A stretch of 64,000 bases of DNA from the NCBI RefSeq assembly GCF_000006405.1, contig NW_003207820.1:70337-134336 (forward strand), written 5' to 3'. The DNA comes from Perkinsus marinus ATCC 50983. Lineage: Eukaryota; Perkinsozoa; Perkinsida; Perkinsidae. This document shows, in pieces, positions 32,201 to 45,238 of this stretch (positions within the stretch are counted from its first letter, which is position 1; every line of letters starts with the position of its first letter). Position numbers and translations under genes: made by a program. Below the pieces are notes generated by a model that saw only the letters and a program-made list of their open reading frames with translations, was not told where the DNA came from and did not search any database.

Positions 32201-32253
32201 CTCGACTACAGTTATTGATCTATACAGTGTATAGATCAATAACTGTAGTCGAG
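32201..32253. repeat. Perfect 25-bp-arm hairpin (3-nt loop) over a stop codon
   Basis: Arms 32201-32225 and 32229-32253 are exact reverse complements around loop AGT. The left arm begins CTCGACTACAGTTATTGATC. The stop codon (TGA, plus-strand 32236-32238) of the minus-strand membrane protein lies inside the right arm, so the mRNA would fold at its coding end. Perfect pairing over 25 bp is far beyond chance. Confidence 0.95.
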
Positions 32254-34591
32254 TGTGTATAGTATACACCAAGCAATGATGGCTACTACTGACACGGCGA
32301 GGACTGTAAGGATCGTCACCCACAAGTGGAAGACCTTATAATTCTGAACGCTAGATAAGTTCAAGCATAGGGATCAAGTACCGGTAGGTCCGGTCGTCTA
32401 TTGCTGGGAGCGACGGCTCGGTCTGACCCAAATTGCAGTTGCACACTTCTCTGTCGAGGTCCTAAACTGCCTCGAAACGATATCGCCTATTATAATCATC
32501 AATACATAGTCGAATCTTGTGATAGTTTATTCCTTAGGTCATGGCAGCCCGTGGGGAATCTTGCCTGCACACCATCACCATGATGGCTTTCAGGATTATC
32601 GACAGGAACCAATACCATCAGGCACGTGAAGGTGCTGCTACATTACACTGTAGCTGCTATAAAAACGCACATGCTGTTGCCGCCCGTGAATTGACAACAC
32701 AATAGATATTCTGATCGAGAAACCTCACCCCTGCCGTAGTAACTACTGTATCAGTACGACAGTGGCATCACAACGATGATCATGTTCCACTAGAGTAGTC
32801 TACTAATGATACCACTTCCCAATACTTGAGAAAGAGGAGCCCCAAACTCGGGCAGTACGAGTATTATTACCAAATGATAAATGAAAACGATAGAGTAAAC
32901 GACGATTGAACTGTGATTGGAGGAAACGAATAGACACTCTTTCGATTGGATACTTCCTGAGATGCGATTGAGGTAGCGACAAGAACAACGGCCTTGTCAT
33001 CATCATGGACAGGTAGACGATACTGTTGAAAATAGACCAGTTAAAGAGACAAATGTAGGAGCTAAGAAGACCAAGCATGATATATAACGATAGTAGTAGT
33101 GCTACTGTGAGCAATCGTGAAATAATACGTATAAAGGGAGATAAGAAGGCTGCTCATACCATCCTACTTTTCCGTGAAAAATGACATGCAAATGGCCCTA
33201 ACAGGAAGATGTAGCAGAATGATATCATCATCACCATCGCCCAAGATAATAGCCGCTCTGCTTTCTTCGCAGCACGTGGTAAAGTAAAAACGATGATGAC
33301 GGGACTAAAAATAACTTCGCTGTAGTACTATTTGTTGCTGTAGCAGAAGTCAGAACAGCAGAGATCTAATTGGGGAGCCTATTACTACTATGGTAGAATG
33401 CACTGTATTCGTATTTTGTGCAAAAAACCGACGTTGAAAGCAGTAGGAGTTAAAGTGGCTAGAATGAGTGTTCGATCGACTCGGATGCTACGACAGGGAC
33501 GACGGACTGCTGCTGCTGTTCGTGTTGATGCCAACCTAAACCAAAACACAGTGGCTCAATCATCATGCGTTGTAGACAGCCCGGCTCACCTGCAAGACCT
33601 GTCGAGATAGGACAATGTGGATGACCAGATGTGTGACAAGCCTGCTGAGAGAGTGCGATGAACATCGTACAACGTGGGAATCCTGTACGTTGTTATGGCT
33701 AGGGCTAGCCCCCTCCGGAGAACTATTGTTGCTGTCCATATACTTCTCGAACAGCATAGAAGTCCTTGCATACAGCTCTTGCCCCGTCGAGTGTAGTTTC
33801 TCTGTCATTATAGGAGCCCACCTGAACGCCATCACTAGCAGCTTCCTCACCGCTTATGAACTCACGCTCGGCACTCATGTAGATGAGCCTCGACATCCCT
33901 CACACAGGCTGTGACCTCCTCGTAGGGACCAGTTGCCTGTAATAAGGATAGTGCACAACAGCAGCTGATGCAATGGGTAACTCACTGGTGTTAAGGCACT
34001 CGTGAAGTGGTTAAGTACACTTTTCATATTATCTAAATCGGGGCCCTCTATCCTCTACACTTACCCACTGGTCATACCAACAAAAGTGAGGTGGCTGTCC
34101 ATGGCCAATACATCTCCTCCCGTGAGCAGGCCGATACTACGAGCCGTCTCCAAGCCGAGGGAAGGTGACCTCTGCTCCTCACCACCGTTACTGGAGGACC
34201 TAGGAGTTCTACTTGTCTGTTCTTGTGACGATGAAGGCGTGGTAGGAACACATGAACTGATCAGGACGACAGATTCGTGCTTTAGTGTGGACTAAATGGG
34301 AAGAGTCAAAAAGGGTCGATCAGACTGAAGCATTCATGATCACTGTAAGATGGGCGATTGCACTGGTAGGGCCATCCGATACTACATGGCACTAGCAGCA
34401 GCTGCCAATGCGGAGAGGTCAATACCTTGGGTAAACGGAGCCTAACAAGCGATTGATATAGGCATAGAAGGACATTTGCTTATTCTTACAGCAGCAACAC
34501 GGGCATCCCCGTCTTGAACCCCTCGCTTGAGCGACGTGAGATTCGCTGCTACTGCGGCCAACGCAGCCAGTTCTAGGTTACTAGAGGACAT
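32236..34591 (-). CDS. Multi-pass membrane protein, unidentified
   Basis: ATG 34591 starts MSSSNLELAALAAVAANLTS followed by LKRGVQDGDARVAA. Further exons: QEQTSRTPRSSSNGGEEQRS, LETARSIGLLTGGDVLAMDS, TGPYEEVTACVRDVEAHLHE. A 45-nt intron leads to WAPIMTEKLHSTGQELYART. Around 33.0-33.3 kb hydrophobic segments appear (VIIVFTLPRAAKKAERLLSW, MVMMISFCYIFLLGPF, LTVALLLSLYIMLGLLSSYI). The C-terminal exons give CNCNLGQTEPSLPAIDD and the helix VFHLWVTILTVLAVSVVAII, ending TLDYSY and TGA at 32238-32236. At least four membrane spans are indicated. Grouping all exons in one gene is inference; the last helix could belong to a separate gene. No family recognised. Confidence 0.45.
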
Positions 34592-34699
34592 CTACAGTGT
34601 GAACCAAACAGTTACGCATATCTAGATTTTCGAGACGGCTTTATTCAATATGAAAGTACGAGTATAGGCTACGGAACGCTTCTTAGACGTTGACAATCG

Positions 34700-36512
34700 A
34701 TTCACATTGTTGACTTTCGAGCTCTCAAAAGATGAAGGTGTTGAGAATACCACAACGGCTTGGTTCACACTGTACAGCGGGCAAGAACCTACGTGGCCCT
34801 ACTACCACTACCTCTGCCGACTCCATGCCCGAGGCTGGCCCCAGCATAGCCCTCATGGAGTCCCCGGATCTAGCAGATACCTAGCTGTGCATGAAGGGAG
34901 CAATACGCCTGCTTACCTACCGCTTCAACAGCCCTCTTCAGTGAGAGTTTCGTCGCCATAACGTCCGCATGTCGTTGGTTCCACCCCGAGCTATCTTCCA
35001 TATTCCCCGGAGGTCCTAATCAATGCATCTAATGGTCACCCTTCCCAGCACTTCCAACCTGTGTCCTCGACGGGACGTGCCACATTCAGTGAGCGCAGAA
35101 GCTCCTCTATCGCCTTCTGGCGTTCCTCATCTTGATGGAGACTACGGTCATCTAACGATCCACTACCAACAACCTACTCCTTCCATGTTGTATCAGCGCT
35201 TCTGGTTGTGACCCTCTCGACTGACCCTCACCGTCTTCCTCCTGGAAGGCCCAACATAACGATAGGATGCCCCTACAGCCCCACCTGCTCATCCTCCCAG
35301 CGACGGTCTAGATCCTGGAAATACTTCTGTGCATGCGACCTCACTTGCTTAGTGGTCCTAGTCGGTATGTAGCTCGTAATCTGCCATCGACGACACCCGT
35401 CCCCTGCCACCAACCTTATCGCGCTCACAGTATTCCAATCTCGGCCGTGGTCTCTGAGACCCTCCAGGAAGACTAGATGCTCCTCAGCTGAGCAACAGAG
35501 GTAGTCAGACGTGCCCCCACTGACCATATCCTACAACTCCAACGACCGTACTTGCATGAGTCGGGAGAGGACTGAGAGGCTATAGGGAGGTGTGGGTTAC
35601 CAAGGATGCCGCCGCACTGAGGGATGACATATCCATAAGCTGAACGGTCATGGTGGTAGTACCCCGGTTTGGTTGAGGAGCGGCAGTGCGTCTATAGTAT
35701 CTGATGGTATATAGTGCGGATGAGCATACACAAGCCTACCGTCAGCACTGACAAGTGGTAGAGATGATGCTAAAGAGGAAGAGGAGGACAAAGCACCCGA
35801 GCAGCCAACTGAGGAAATATACCTCTACAAGATGACGGCCACAACCACTGCACCTGTTGCCAAGTCTTGTCGGGCCGGAATAAGGCCCCTCAAGGGAAGC
35901 CGACGACGTTCTACCAACCTCTTAGCTACAACAATATCCTCCTCAATGCACTGCAAGTACCTACCACCACCAGCAGCAGCATGTGCACGACAATAATCCT
36001 TCGCTGTGCGCCAAGATACGGACGCAGTACGACAACACAGCCAGCTAAGGTACCCACCAGGACGATAGCGGCTTCTTAGACGGTCTCATGACATCCCCAA
36101 CAGCAGTCGGGTTATGCGTACTGTAATCAGCGAGGAGCTGTAGGGCATTTCCGGCCCTCCCAGGACTACAGGCCGCTGATTTCATCAGCTCACTGTCCAG
36201 TCGTGGTCGCTTGAAAGCCTCCCCATAAGGAAGAGAGGCACCCTGTTGGGAGCTGGAGAGTGGGGGGCACTCCGGGACAGGCGGTGATGATGGAGAGGAA
36301 GAACACGAAGAGGTAGGCTGCTGCCCCTCCTCAGGGGCGCTCAATGTTGTTAGCATATCTCGGAGTGTTTTGGTAAAGAAAAACTGAGCACCACCTCCGA
36401 CCAGCCCCCAGCCCTCCAGTAACTCAACACCTTGATTCCTCCCATCACCAACAAGAGGTCTATCACACCATGCAGGTGCATGTAACAAGCACATTGGTGC
36501 TAGTATGACCAC
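34700..36512 (-). CDS. SHAQKYF-class Myb-like transcription factor
   Basis: The central exons (35527-35273) encode EEHLVFLEGLRDHGRDWNT, a 48-nt intron, then ITSYIPTRTTKQVRSHAQKY-F. That is the single-repeat Myb (1R, SHAQKYF) domain, here with Ile-Pro-Thr-Arg-Thr and SHAQKYF intact. The intron sits inside the domain, and splicing restores the normal spacing. Upstream exons carry a Ser/Pro-rich region and the basic KRPRLDSE (possible nuclear signal) and LQLLADYSTHN. Downstream exons include DEERQKAIEELLRSLNVARP and, after a ~43-nt intron, GNMEDSSGWNQRHADVMATK. These factors bind GATA(A)-type motifs in plants and protists. Start and end are approximate. Confidence 0.75.
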
Positions 36513-36756
36513 TACTACTCCTCCTCCCTCGAGCGTACAACGTCTGGTTGTACTTCTTGCTCCTCGGTGTCTATCACTTCATCAATCTTATTCGTCACAG
36601 CTTGGCCCTACAATGATAACAACAAGAACCCCTCATACTAGACCGCCCTCCGCTGTCTCCTTACCTCATCCTGTGCGACCACTTTCTTAAACACTACGCA
36701 CACTCCATCGCATCGCCTGGGCATGATTCGTATCTTCCAACTCGCAACCTATGATA

Positions 36757-39700
36757 CTACTTAACACTCCATCCTCTAGGCTCCAGGATCGGTCGGTTCT
36801 CGATAGTAGAAGTGTCTATCGTGTCCACGTCAGTACTGTGCGTGAGATAGCAGTCACCAAAGCCAATGCCCTTCGGCGCGAAGTGACCATACCTGCTCCC
36901 AGACCCCCATCCACATACCAAATAGAGGGAAGCGCCCTTACGTGCAGAGAGGGTCCTTCTCACAGTAGTACTCACAGGCATCCAAGTCCAGCACTTTGCC
37001 GTATGCCCCCTTCTCCCCTTCGAATTCTATAAGGCTGGTGTTCACCTTAGATGAGGCATCTGAGAGACGTCCCGCATCACACCCACCGGAAAAAACAGCA
37101 CTCACCTTCCTCAATAAAAGGCGAAGCGTAGCTGCTCATTATAACGAAATTGTCACGGCCCTTCTCAAAGGCATAGCACCCAGCAGAAGAGGACGTGGCT
37201 CCACAGTTGAACATAGCATGGGAGACCGCCGAAGCTGAAGTTAAGGGCACATCGTCCACTCAAAGGTAGTGGGTCCATACCTAGCTTGCATACACCCATA
37301 TTGTCAGGGTAATCCTCTGGGGCTCTGTCCTCACTTACCACTATACCAGTACAGGCTCTGAAGGAATACTCCTATAGTGTAACGGTTGACATTACCCCAT
37401 GCCGTACCCGCAAGTTTTGTTCATCTCAGGATTCCTCATTGTTCCTCCAGAGCATACATCCTTGAGCGCCCCACAAGACTGAGAAGTAGCAATGGAGTGG
37501 TAAGCGGTGTCTGCATAGATTCTCCTACCTGCCACGTGCCAGTCTTACACTGCTTCTTCCCTCTGCAAATTGACTGACACCCCTCCAGGTGAGGCGTCAA
37601 AGTCAGTCGGCGTTTGTTCAGTACATCAGCCCATCGGAACCTGAGCCACCGCAACTCAAGCCTTTTGGCGGTCACAAACCCCTCACTTCCTCGCCATAGC
37701 ATTCACCGTATAGAAACCTGGAATACCATTACGGACGTCCGAGTCTACTGATAAGGCCTTGGCAGCATCCACCCCTCTAGACACGCATATAGCATTCTTA
37801 GCATACTCCCCAGGCCTGATCTCCACCTTGGTCGCCTATCGAGATGAATAATCAGCACGATCACCACAGAGCTGTTACCTTGCTGGCAAGCGCACTACTG
37901 AACCGGCACGTTATGGTCTCGCAACCCGCAGAAACGTTAGGGCGATGACTATGGAGGTCACAGTCATCCTCGGGATACCCTTCAACCTTGAAGGACATGC
38001 ACTGTAGCATCGTCAAGCACCTGCCAGCACGGCTGTTGTTGCTTCCACCAAGATGCATCACCGTGGACTACCTCATACTGCAGGCATACATAGGGTTGTA
38101 TGAGAAGTCTGCTGGGGATCCCTCCATCATAGTGTTATCAAGCTCGTCAAACTCATTACATACTCCCGTCATATTAACCTGTCACCAAACCCTCATCCTC
38201 ACAGTCGAACCCTAGGCCTTGACCCCTACCGCTCCCTGTGGAGCTCTCTCAACAGCCTGGTCAGCAGCAATGCTACCAGTAACCCTTAGTGTTGGCAGCT
38301 GACATGAGCAAGGCATGATGAAGCCCATACGTCCACTACGCATCCCCTACTACCTTCCCTACACCGTCCCTAGTGAAGGCGGCACAGTTGCTACTACCAA
38401 ACAGTCTATGGACTTTAGCATCCTCATAGTCACTCGCGTGATACCGCAAATACATAGCAAGATAACACCATTTACCCTTGGCCGTCACACCTCCCTCAGC
38501 AGGGAGGGAGTCCACATAGAGCCTGTACAGAAGACTAGGTCCACCTGGCACCGACCTCACCGGCCCCTTACCCTCCCATACACTCCCCCGTCTGCGCTTC
38601 GCACAAGGCATGGCAATGCCACATGCTCTCGACACTATGATAGCATCTACATACTAGTCATCATGACGGCCCACTATCCATACCAACCATCCTACCTCCC
38701 AAGAACATCTCTCTTGACAACGCCCCCCTGGGGACATATCAAACCACTACTGTTCAGTGGGAGATGATCCACGTACTTGGCGGCCTCTGCAAGGAAGCTA
38801 CGACTAACAGACCCTCCTCCACATACTATGACTACTACCAGATGCTGCCTTCACTCTGAACCCCACAGCTCCCATTTCGAACCACTTGCAGGCGCCACTA
38901 AGGCACTCGTCACTGCCCACTCCAGACCCCCCAGGCTTGGTCTCTGACCCAATCCTACCAATACCGAGTTGCATACACTTCCAGAGGGAGGCACGTCCAT
39001 CTACCGGCAAATCCCGCCCTTATCATTTTTGCACATCTTGCACTCTTCCGCTCCCCCATGCCTTCCCGCCGCATTACCCCTGCAGGCTGCCCTCACAGCC
39101 CGACACGACTCGAAGCCTCCGTACCTGCCCAAGGAGCCCAACCTGTCTACTATCTCTCCCCTGCTATGTTGTCCTCACCTGCAGTCAGCATTAGTTGCCT
39201 CATCAGTGGCCTTCTCGCATAAAGTCTGGCACTCTTCCAACGTCTCTACCAATGTGGTGGCTGAAAAGTCGCACACATCACTCAACTTCGGAACCTTGCT
39301 GGTCTCTCTCGCGAACGACCCAGGTTCAACCCCTGCACACCACCATTCTACAAGCCTTCCGAACTAACACTAACCGGAATGGCCATCATAATGGCCTACC
39401 AAATCCCTGTCGCTAACCTACCCTGGTATCCTCTGAACCAATGATTGCCAGACTCAGCACCAGTGATGCTGCCCACGATCATCATACCAGGCAAGCCATG
39501 TGTTGGTGACGGCCCTTTACGGATAGAATGACAGAACCTGATGATCGACAGCACTCTACTGGAGGGGCGATAGACAATAAACGTCCTCCTACACAGGGCT
39601 CTTCGACTTGGCCCCATTCTTAGAGTGCTCCACTCTTGATGCCACCCCATTGCCCAATACGCACACATTCGTGTTGTTGTGGTACTCCACCTAGTACGAT

Positions 39701-41520
39701 GATACCCCATCGGCCCCTATAGAGTCCACCATCACCTACCTGTGTACACTCTGCGTTCATCTCTCGACACAGCCTCCAACACTCCCACCTATCCCTCGCT
39801 ACAAAGCTGCTGTCCGGACTAGCCGACAAGCCAGCGTGGAAGGGCATACACCTCCCCCACCCCGATAGAACTATTATCAACACTTCCCTATGGGTCCAGG
39901 GCCACCCTCTGTTACCTTCAATGTCAGCTCCCATCCCAGCAGACTGATGAGCTATCCCATTCCCTCCTCTAGGGCTACCACCAGGCGACTGCTCGAGCCA
40001 TACCTATCTCACCCTCAGCCATCTGAGAACACTACCGCCTCCCACCTGCGCCGCCTGTATCATCGGCCTTGGCAACATCATATAGTCCGACGCGAACATA
40101 AGGCATGCTCGAGCCGATAGTGGACACACAGCGGGGGAGGAGGTCACGCCTACCAACGCGGGTATGAGATCATTTGAAGGTGTACAGGTTGCATAAATCT
40201 GCATCCTATGGGGACCACCCTTGTCACCTTTATCTGCTGCGCTCGCCGCACCAGACCCGGCCACAGCAGGGAAACCAGATGATAGGAAGCACTTGACTTC
40301 GTCCCTCTCGGCCACAACCTGAGCCAGGCCATACACCCACCCAAGCACAGGCAGTCTTCTCACTTCGATCCATCCTCCTCGACACGAAGCCGCATGGCAA
40401 GCCATATGGCACCTCTTGATACCATCGACACAGTCAGAATCAGAGCAGCCAAAGGTCGTCGTCTACACAGTTCATAACGGTGCTGTCCTTGCAACAACTC
40501 ATACCTGTTCCGGAGCCTTCGCATCTACTGTCACTATAAAGTCAAATGCCTCCCCTGGGTAACGCCAAGACAATGTAGAGATGCCCGAGGGGTTCCGAAT
40601 GGACGGGACCTACCAACAACTCACCAAACGACAAGACATACACTCCTACACAATCCTGTCCCCCACAAACTTCCATGCATCTACCATCCATAGGACACCC
40701 TGTGGTGCTCTTCCCAGGCAACAGCATGCTACCCTTAGCACATATGCTACTCCTAAAGAATACAAACCTCTGACACTCACCAAGGCCCCTCTATTACCCC
40801 TCAGACCCCCGATCGATCCAGACTGCCGTAGCACACCAGTCAGATGCCAGACAGTTAGACTGACACTGTAGGAAGGTGTCGGCCCTTTCCACTCGCACTA
40901 TACCACAGTCAATGACCAAGAAACCCATCACTGCTGCCATCACTCACCCGTCTCCTCATCCTCTGCCCTTTCTCCTTCTACTATGCCCACGTTAGGCTGT
41001 ACCAACAGATACCTCCCACTGCCAGGTACTACAGTAAATGGTGACCTGACACAGCGTATTGCCCGACAATACCGGTGACAAGCCGCTAATATTACAGATT
41101 GGGAACATCATCCTCAGGGGCCTCAGGGGCCCCGCTATGAATCCTGCTACTCCTGAGCTCTCTAAACCCAAGCTCAGTCAAAGATCGGCAAGTGTCCAAC
41201 GACCCTGCCACAGCCTATACCACCCTCACATGGAGATACAGCATTACTACCTCCAATCGGCTGCATTCCAGCAGGAGTGGTATCGAGGAGAGTGCTAAGG
41301 CCATGACCAAAATAGCAGGTTTGACCCGCAGCAGCATAGTGTGTCTAAGCCGGCAGCACAGACGACTCTCTCCGACCCACCACTACCCTTTCAACCCACC
41401 TGTGTACAGAAGAAATACTGCTGAGTACATCTCCGCCAACACTCCTCAACGCCCAAGTCCCCTACCAGGACCGCCTTAGCATACGGTACGAAGGCCGAGC
41501 ATGGTCCCATGAAACTACAA
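36757..41520 (-). CDS. Secreted/surface protein with multiple Apple/PAN-type domains
   Basis: Many short exons repeat the Apple/PAN helix motif (x-E-E-C-x3-C-x5-10-C) with flanking Cys: VEECWRRCTQQYFFC (~41.44 kb), VARDRWECWRLCREMNAEC (~39.76 kb), VETLEECQTLCEKATDEA with NADC (~39.22 kb), EGCQSICRGKKQCKTGTW (~37.58 kb) and LDLDACEYYCEKDPLC (~36.97 kb). Strand segments such as GCYAFEKGRDNFVIMSSY and CMSFKVEGYPEDDC fall between. It ends FGDCYLTHSTDVDTID ... RGWSVK with TAG at 36759-36757. In apicomplexans, Apple domains occur in microneme adhesins that bind host glycans; a similar surface or secreted role is inferred. The number of domains (at least five), the start and any signal peptide are not settled. 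Confidence 0.6.
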
Positions 41521-41561
41521 TGGCACGCTGCTCAGCTCCCCTCCTGCCCCCTACTACTGCC

Positions 41562-42480
41562 TACTCTCGCCATATCCCTCCCTGTTGATGTGCAGCCATA
41601 ATGTCATGGAAGGCGTCCGGAGGGGCTACCTCCTCTCGCTGCTGCTGCTGTTGAGCAGCTAGTTCTGACGTATTTAAATGCACTAAGGATAGCTAAGCTC
41701 ATAGTACTTAGTTCAGCTCCCCGGTCACGGAGTGCTTGAGCATCCACTATAGCGGCTAGGGTCTTCAGCTGATTCAACAGCCAAGCATGGTCATGGTCCG
41801 GTAGAGGTACAGCTCGACTAAGGTTGGCAAACGTCCATCCAAAGATAACTACTTTGATACTACTGTTTATGGTGATGATGCTGCTTCATTCGCTTCATGA
41901 CCTCAGCCACCAGGTCTTGCGGTAGATCCACACTCTCCCAAAACTTTTCCTTCCCTCCACTACTTGTTTCCAAGAGGGAAGATGGCGTGCCTACTGCCCT
42001 ATGAGGAGGAGCCGCCTACAGAAACCATCACATGCGGCTCGCCATGCTAGCTATACCTGAGCCATCTCGAAGCTCTCTGGTAGTGATGGTAGGTCTCCTA
42101 TGTGCTCGAGGTCGCTGAGGTTGATCAAAGGTAGTAGATGTATCCCCAACGGCAGCTTCCCCTCTGAGAAGACATCATGAGCCCACGACCAGTCAATGCA
42201 GTACCTCGCCGCAAAGAACCTCCCTCGTTCTCCATCCACTTCCGAAACCTCGACGCTTCCTCTAGTAGCGACTCCAACTGACCAGCTGTAGACCGACCGC
42301 TATTCTGCATCATATTGACCTTAGCATCGGACAAGTCATCCCCCCCTTTGGCCCTCCAATGCTACCTTAGCAGCTTCCCCCTCCCTCAATCGTGGTAAGG
42401 GCCGTGAAGGAGTCTCCTCAACCACCTGGCCAGGAGTCGTTTCCACTCCTACTTCCCCACCAATAGAAGAGGATAGATAT
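41562..42480 (-). CDS. Unidentified protein, Gln-rich C-terminus
   Basis: Exons read SSIGGEVGVETTPGQVVEET, STAGQLESLLEEASRFRKWM, FFAARYCIDWSWAHDVFSEG, LPLINLSDLEHIGDLPSLPE, GKEKFWESVDLPQDLVAEVM and KRMKQHHHHHK. These are followed by DHDHAWLLNQLKTLAAIVDA and TSELAAQQQQQREEVAPPDA, ending GGIWRE with TAG near 41562. A run of seven G (42340-42347 region) lies where the frame must change. No known domain. The protein is mainly helical and contains His and Gln homopolymers. Confidence 0.45.
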
Positions 42481-42499
42481 GATACAAAGATTAGACATG

Positions 42500-43420
42500 T
42501 GGTTATCATAGAATTGTGTAATAGCTGAGTGGGGAGATGGAGGAGGAGGAGGAGCCTTCGACCGTTGGGGTCGCACGGGTGCTGACCAACACCTCAATCT
42601 TGCGCACTTAACACATCTTGCATCTCCTCAACTCATCACTGCGCATTTTCAGCTCGCCAGCACAAACTTTTCATCGCCGCGCCTCAGCCACAGGGTTTTC
42701 AACTTTTCCATATACTCCAGAGATGGTATTGGCAGTGGGAATGTTCGAGTCGAACTACTCTAACGCGGGAAGGGTAGGATAGGAAACGTCAGGGACAACA
42801 ATCGTTTGGTAGAGGGGGGCCAACCCAATGATGCTCAGAATCAAACAAATGGCAATGAGACCGGCACGAACGAGTCTCGGCGTTCACCGTGCACAAGCAC
42901 TCTGGGCAGGTGGCTCCATCGGGCAGGGGGGAACGAGGGACCTGAAGACCACAACTAACCCTATACAAGGCAAAGAACAGCCGCCCTACTGGGATCTCAA
43001 CAACAAGGCCTCTCATAGTAAGCGCTTTCATAAGTACTGGTTTATGACTGGGTCGGGTAGGCCGCTGTTCACCACTGCTCGAACCCACCGGCTGCGTCTA
43101 AAAGCAAACATACTATAATAGCATACTGGGAGTACGGCTCCCCAGCTACTTCATGATCCTCATTGGATATACTCCGCGGTATAGAGGGCGGCCGCGACGG
43201 TTTACATGGTTGGGCGATCGACTTCCTATCCATTCCATCTGTTCCTCTTCGAGGAACTACCCGCTCCCTCTGCAGAACAATCAGCCTGTCAGCCCTACTA
43301 GGGAGGCAGGACCCACCTCGAGCCGATAATCAACAGACCCCGGATGCCGCAGAACCGGTGGTGCCCTCGGTCGAGGTGGTCGCGATGGCTTCGTTGGGGT
43401 TTTCTTGGCCCCACTACTGT
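42500..43420. other. Intergenic, nothing certain
   Basis: Frames of about 100 codons exist on both strands at 42789-43118; neither has a domain. A minus frame contains ATCPECLCTVNAETRSC, but I could not link it to neighbours. Confidence 0.4.
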
Positions 43421-45238
43421 CTACAAGTCGGGGCTTCTCATCTCTCGTCTACGCCAACCAGCTGGTCCCATCATTGATCTCCATCTCACCTTTGGCTTTG
43501 CCTCGTCGAGCTCCCCCACTGCAACATTCTGAGCCGACCTCGCTAGACTCTGGGGATCTCCCCGTAAGGCCCCTTGGTGGTGATCCGACTCCACTCCTCC
43601 CGCAAGGTCCAAGTCAGTCCGCTCAAACGCCCCACCCTGCAACAGAAGGAAGACCAGAGCTGAGTCAACCATAACGAAGGACCGGCAGGTCTCACCTTAA
43701 GACTCCTAGATGCTGATGGAGTATTCGGCGGTCTATCCAACTCATCGTCCACGGAGTTACTCATCATCGATCGATCCCTTTCGCCCCTTCGATCCACAGC
43801 TTGCGGAGCTCGGCGGCCAGGCCCATGAGTAAGCGACAAAGGACCATCAATCTAAGAATACAGTGTATATAACACTTCCACTCTGTGGCATCTGGACATG
43901 ACCGCCTACCGTGAAACCGGTCGGTGCCTTCCCAGTAGGGTACCGCTCAGAGACGCCTTCTTGTACCGGTGCTCCCACGTGAACCTCATCAGCCCAATTA
44001 ACCTAAGGCGATAGCTGCCAAACCCACTTAACCGTTCTTAATAAAAGCGTGTTGGACGGCTCGAGCCAAATCCCTTTTCCACTCACTCGTCGAGGCCCTA
44101 ACTTCGTCATTGTTGTTGCCAATAGTGACTGCAGGCGGAGGTCTCTGATCTCAGTAGGGAGAGGCGATACCCGCTCAGGGGCAGTACTAGATGTGAGTGA
44201 ATTATTCCCAGGTCGCTCGGCGAAGTTGATATTAGCTCCTTGCCTTGACGGGTACTGAGCGAAGCTGGATCGAACACCCCTCAGAGTAGCCCCATTGGGC
44301 TCAACTCGTCGCCCAGCCCCACGCAGTCCTGACATGACTGGACCATTCGACTGTTGTGTGAGGGGCGTCGGTAAGAGAGCATCGGGTGGCGGGACGAGGA
44401 CGCTAGGCGATCGGGTGTTGGGCACCGTCGTGGTGAGTTGGGCAGTGACAGCCTTCGGAGGGGTCGTCTTGGAAGCATCACTAGGCGTTGTAGCCTCGGT
44501 AGCAGTTGGAGCTTTGCTGACGACACTAGCCGCATTATCGAGGACGGCTCTAGTAGTGGAGGCAGCTATAGTCGCAGTATAAGTAGGTGGAGGAGGAGCC
44601 TTAGTAGCAGTAGCGGCCTTCGCCACTGTACCGGCATTTGCCACTGTGCCGGCCTTGGCAACAGTAGCGACCTTAGCAACGATAGCGGCTTTCGGTACAC
44701 TATTGGCCTTGCCAACAGTAGGGGCCTTTGGTACACTTTTAGCCTTAGCAGTAGTAGCCGTTAGCTGGGCTCGTTGTTTCTTGGTCAGTTGCTGCCAAGT
44801 CTGGGGCATATCCAGAATTAGAGGATGCGATGCTTTTCCCTTAGGGAGCCCCTTAGTCCCTGGTGCCTGAGTACCCCCAGATGACCATCACAACCAAGAA
44901 ACTTGAACTCCTACTATCCCCTTGGGCCTCACGGGCGGCACCAATCCCTTGGTGAGCCTCCTGCTAGCAGCCGGTGCTTTAGCCAAGCTCGGGGTACTCA
45001 CGATATTGGCCCCAGCAGAGCCACTGAAGGCGGCTACCTTGGGGGCCTGAATCGATGCAGCATACCCTTCTGACAGGTATATAGACCCTACCACTACAGT
45101 AGGCCTTGGTGGCCGGTCTCTGAGTCTTGGGTCAACCTCCGCAGGAGAATCAAGAAGTGCTGTTTTCGAACCTATGGGAGCAGTGCTCAATGCACATACC
45201 TCGAGGAGATCTGCAGACCAACACCACGGAGGATTCAC
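43421..45238 (-). CDS. Low-complexity Ala/Lys/Thr-rich protein with TVAKA repeats
   Basis: Starts MNPPWCWSADLLEVCAL at 45238. A 37-nt intron after GIVGVQ leads to APGTKGLPKGKASHPL and MPQTWQQLTKKQRAQLT. A stretch of about 120 residues (44.4-44.75 kb) is built from degenerate 6-residue units of the type K-A-[AG]-T-V-A, with Pro/Ser-rich sequence after it (DALLPTPLTQQSNGPVMSGL). Later exons: VDDELDRPPNTPSASRSLK, then a ~60-nt intron, GGAFERTDLDLAGGVESD, and the stop at 43421-43423. Such Ala/Lys repeats resemble histone-H1-like or nucleolar tails, but here Lys is sparse. A disordered protein of unknown role. Confidence 0.5.

Noticed and set aside
38804-41479. Numerous plus-strand ORFs rich in Pro/Thr/His
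   Set aside because: C-rich complement of the minus-strand Apple-domain gene; low complexity and no domains.
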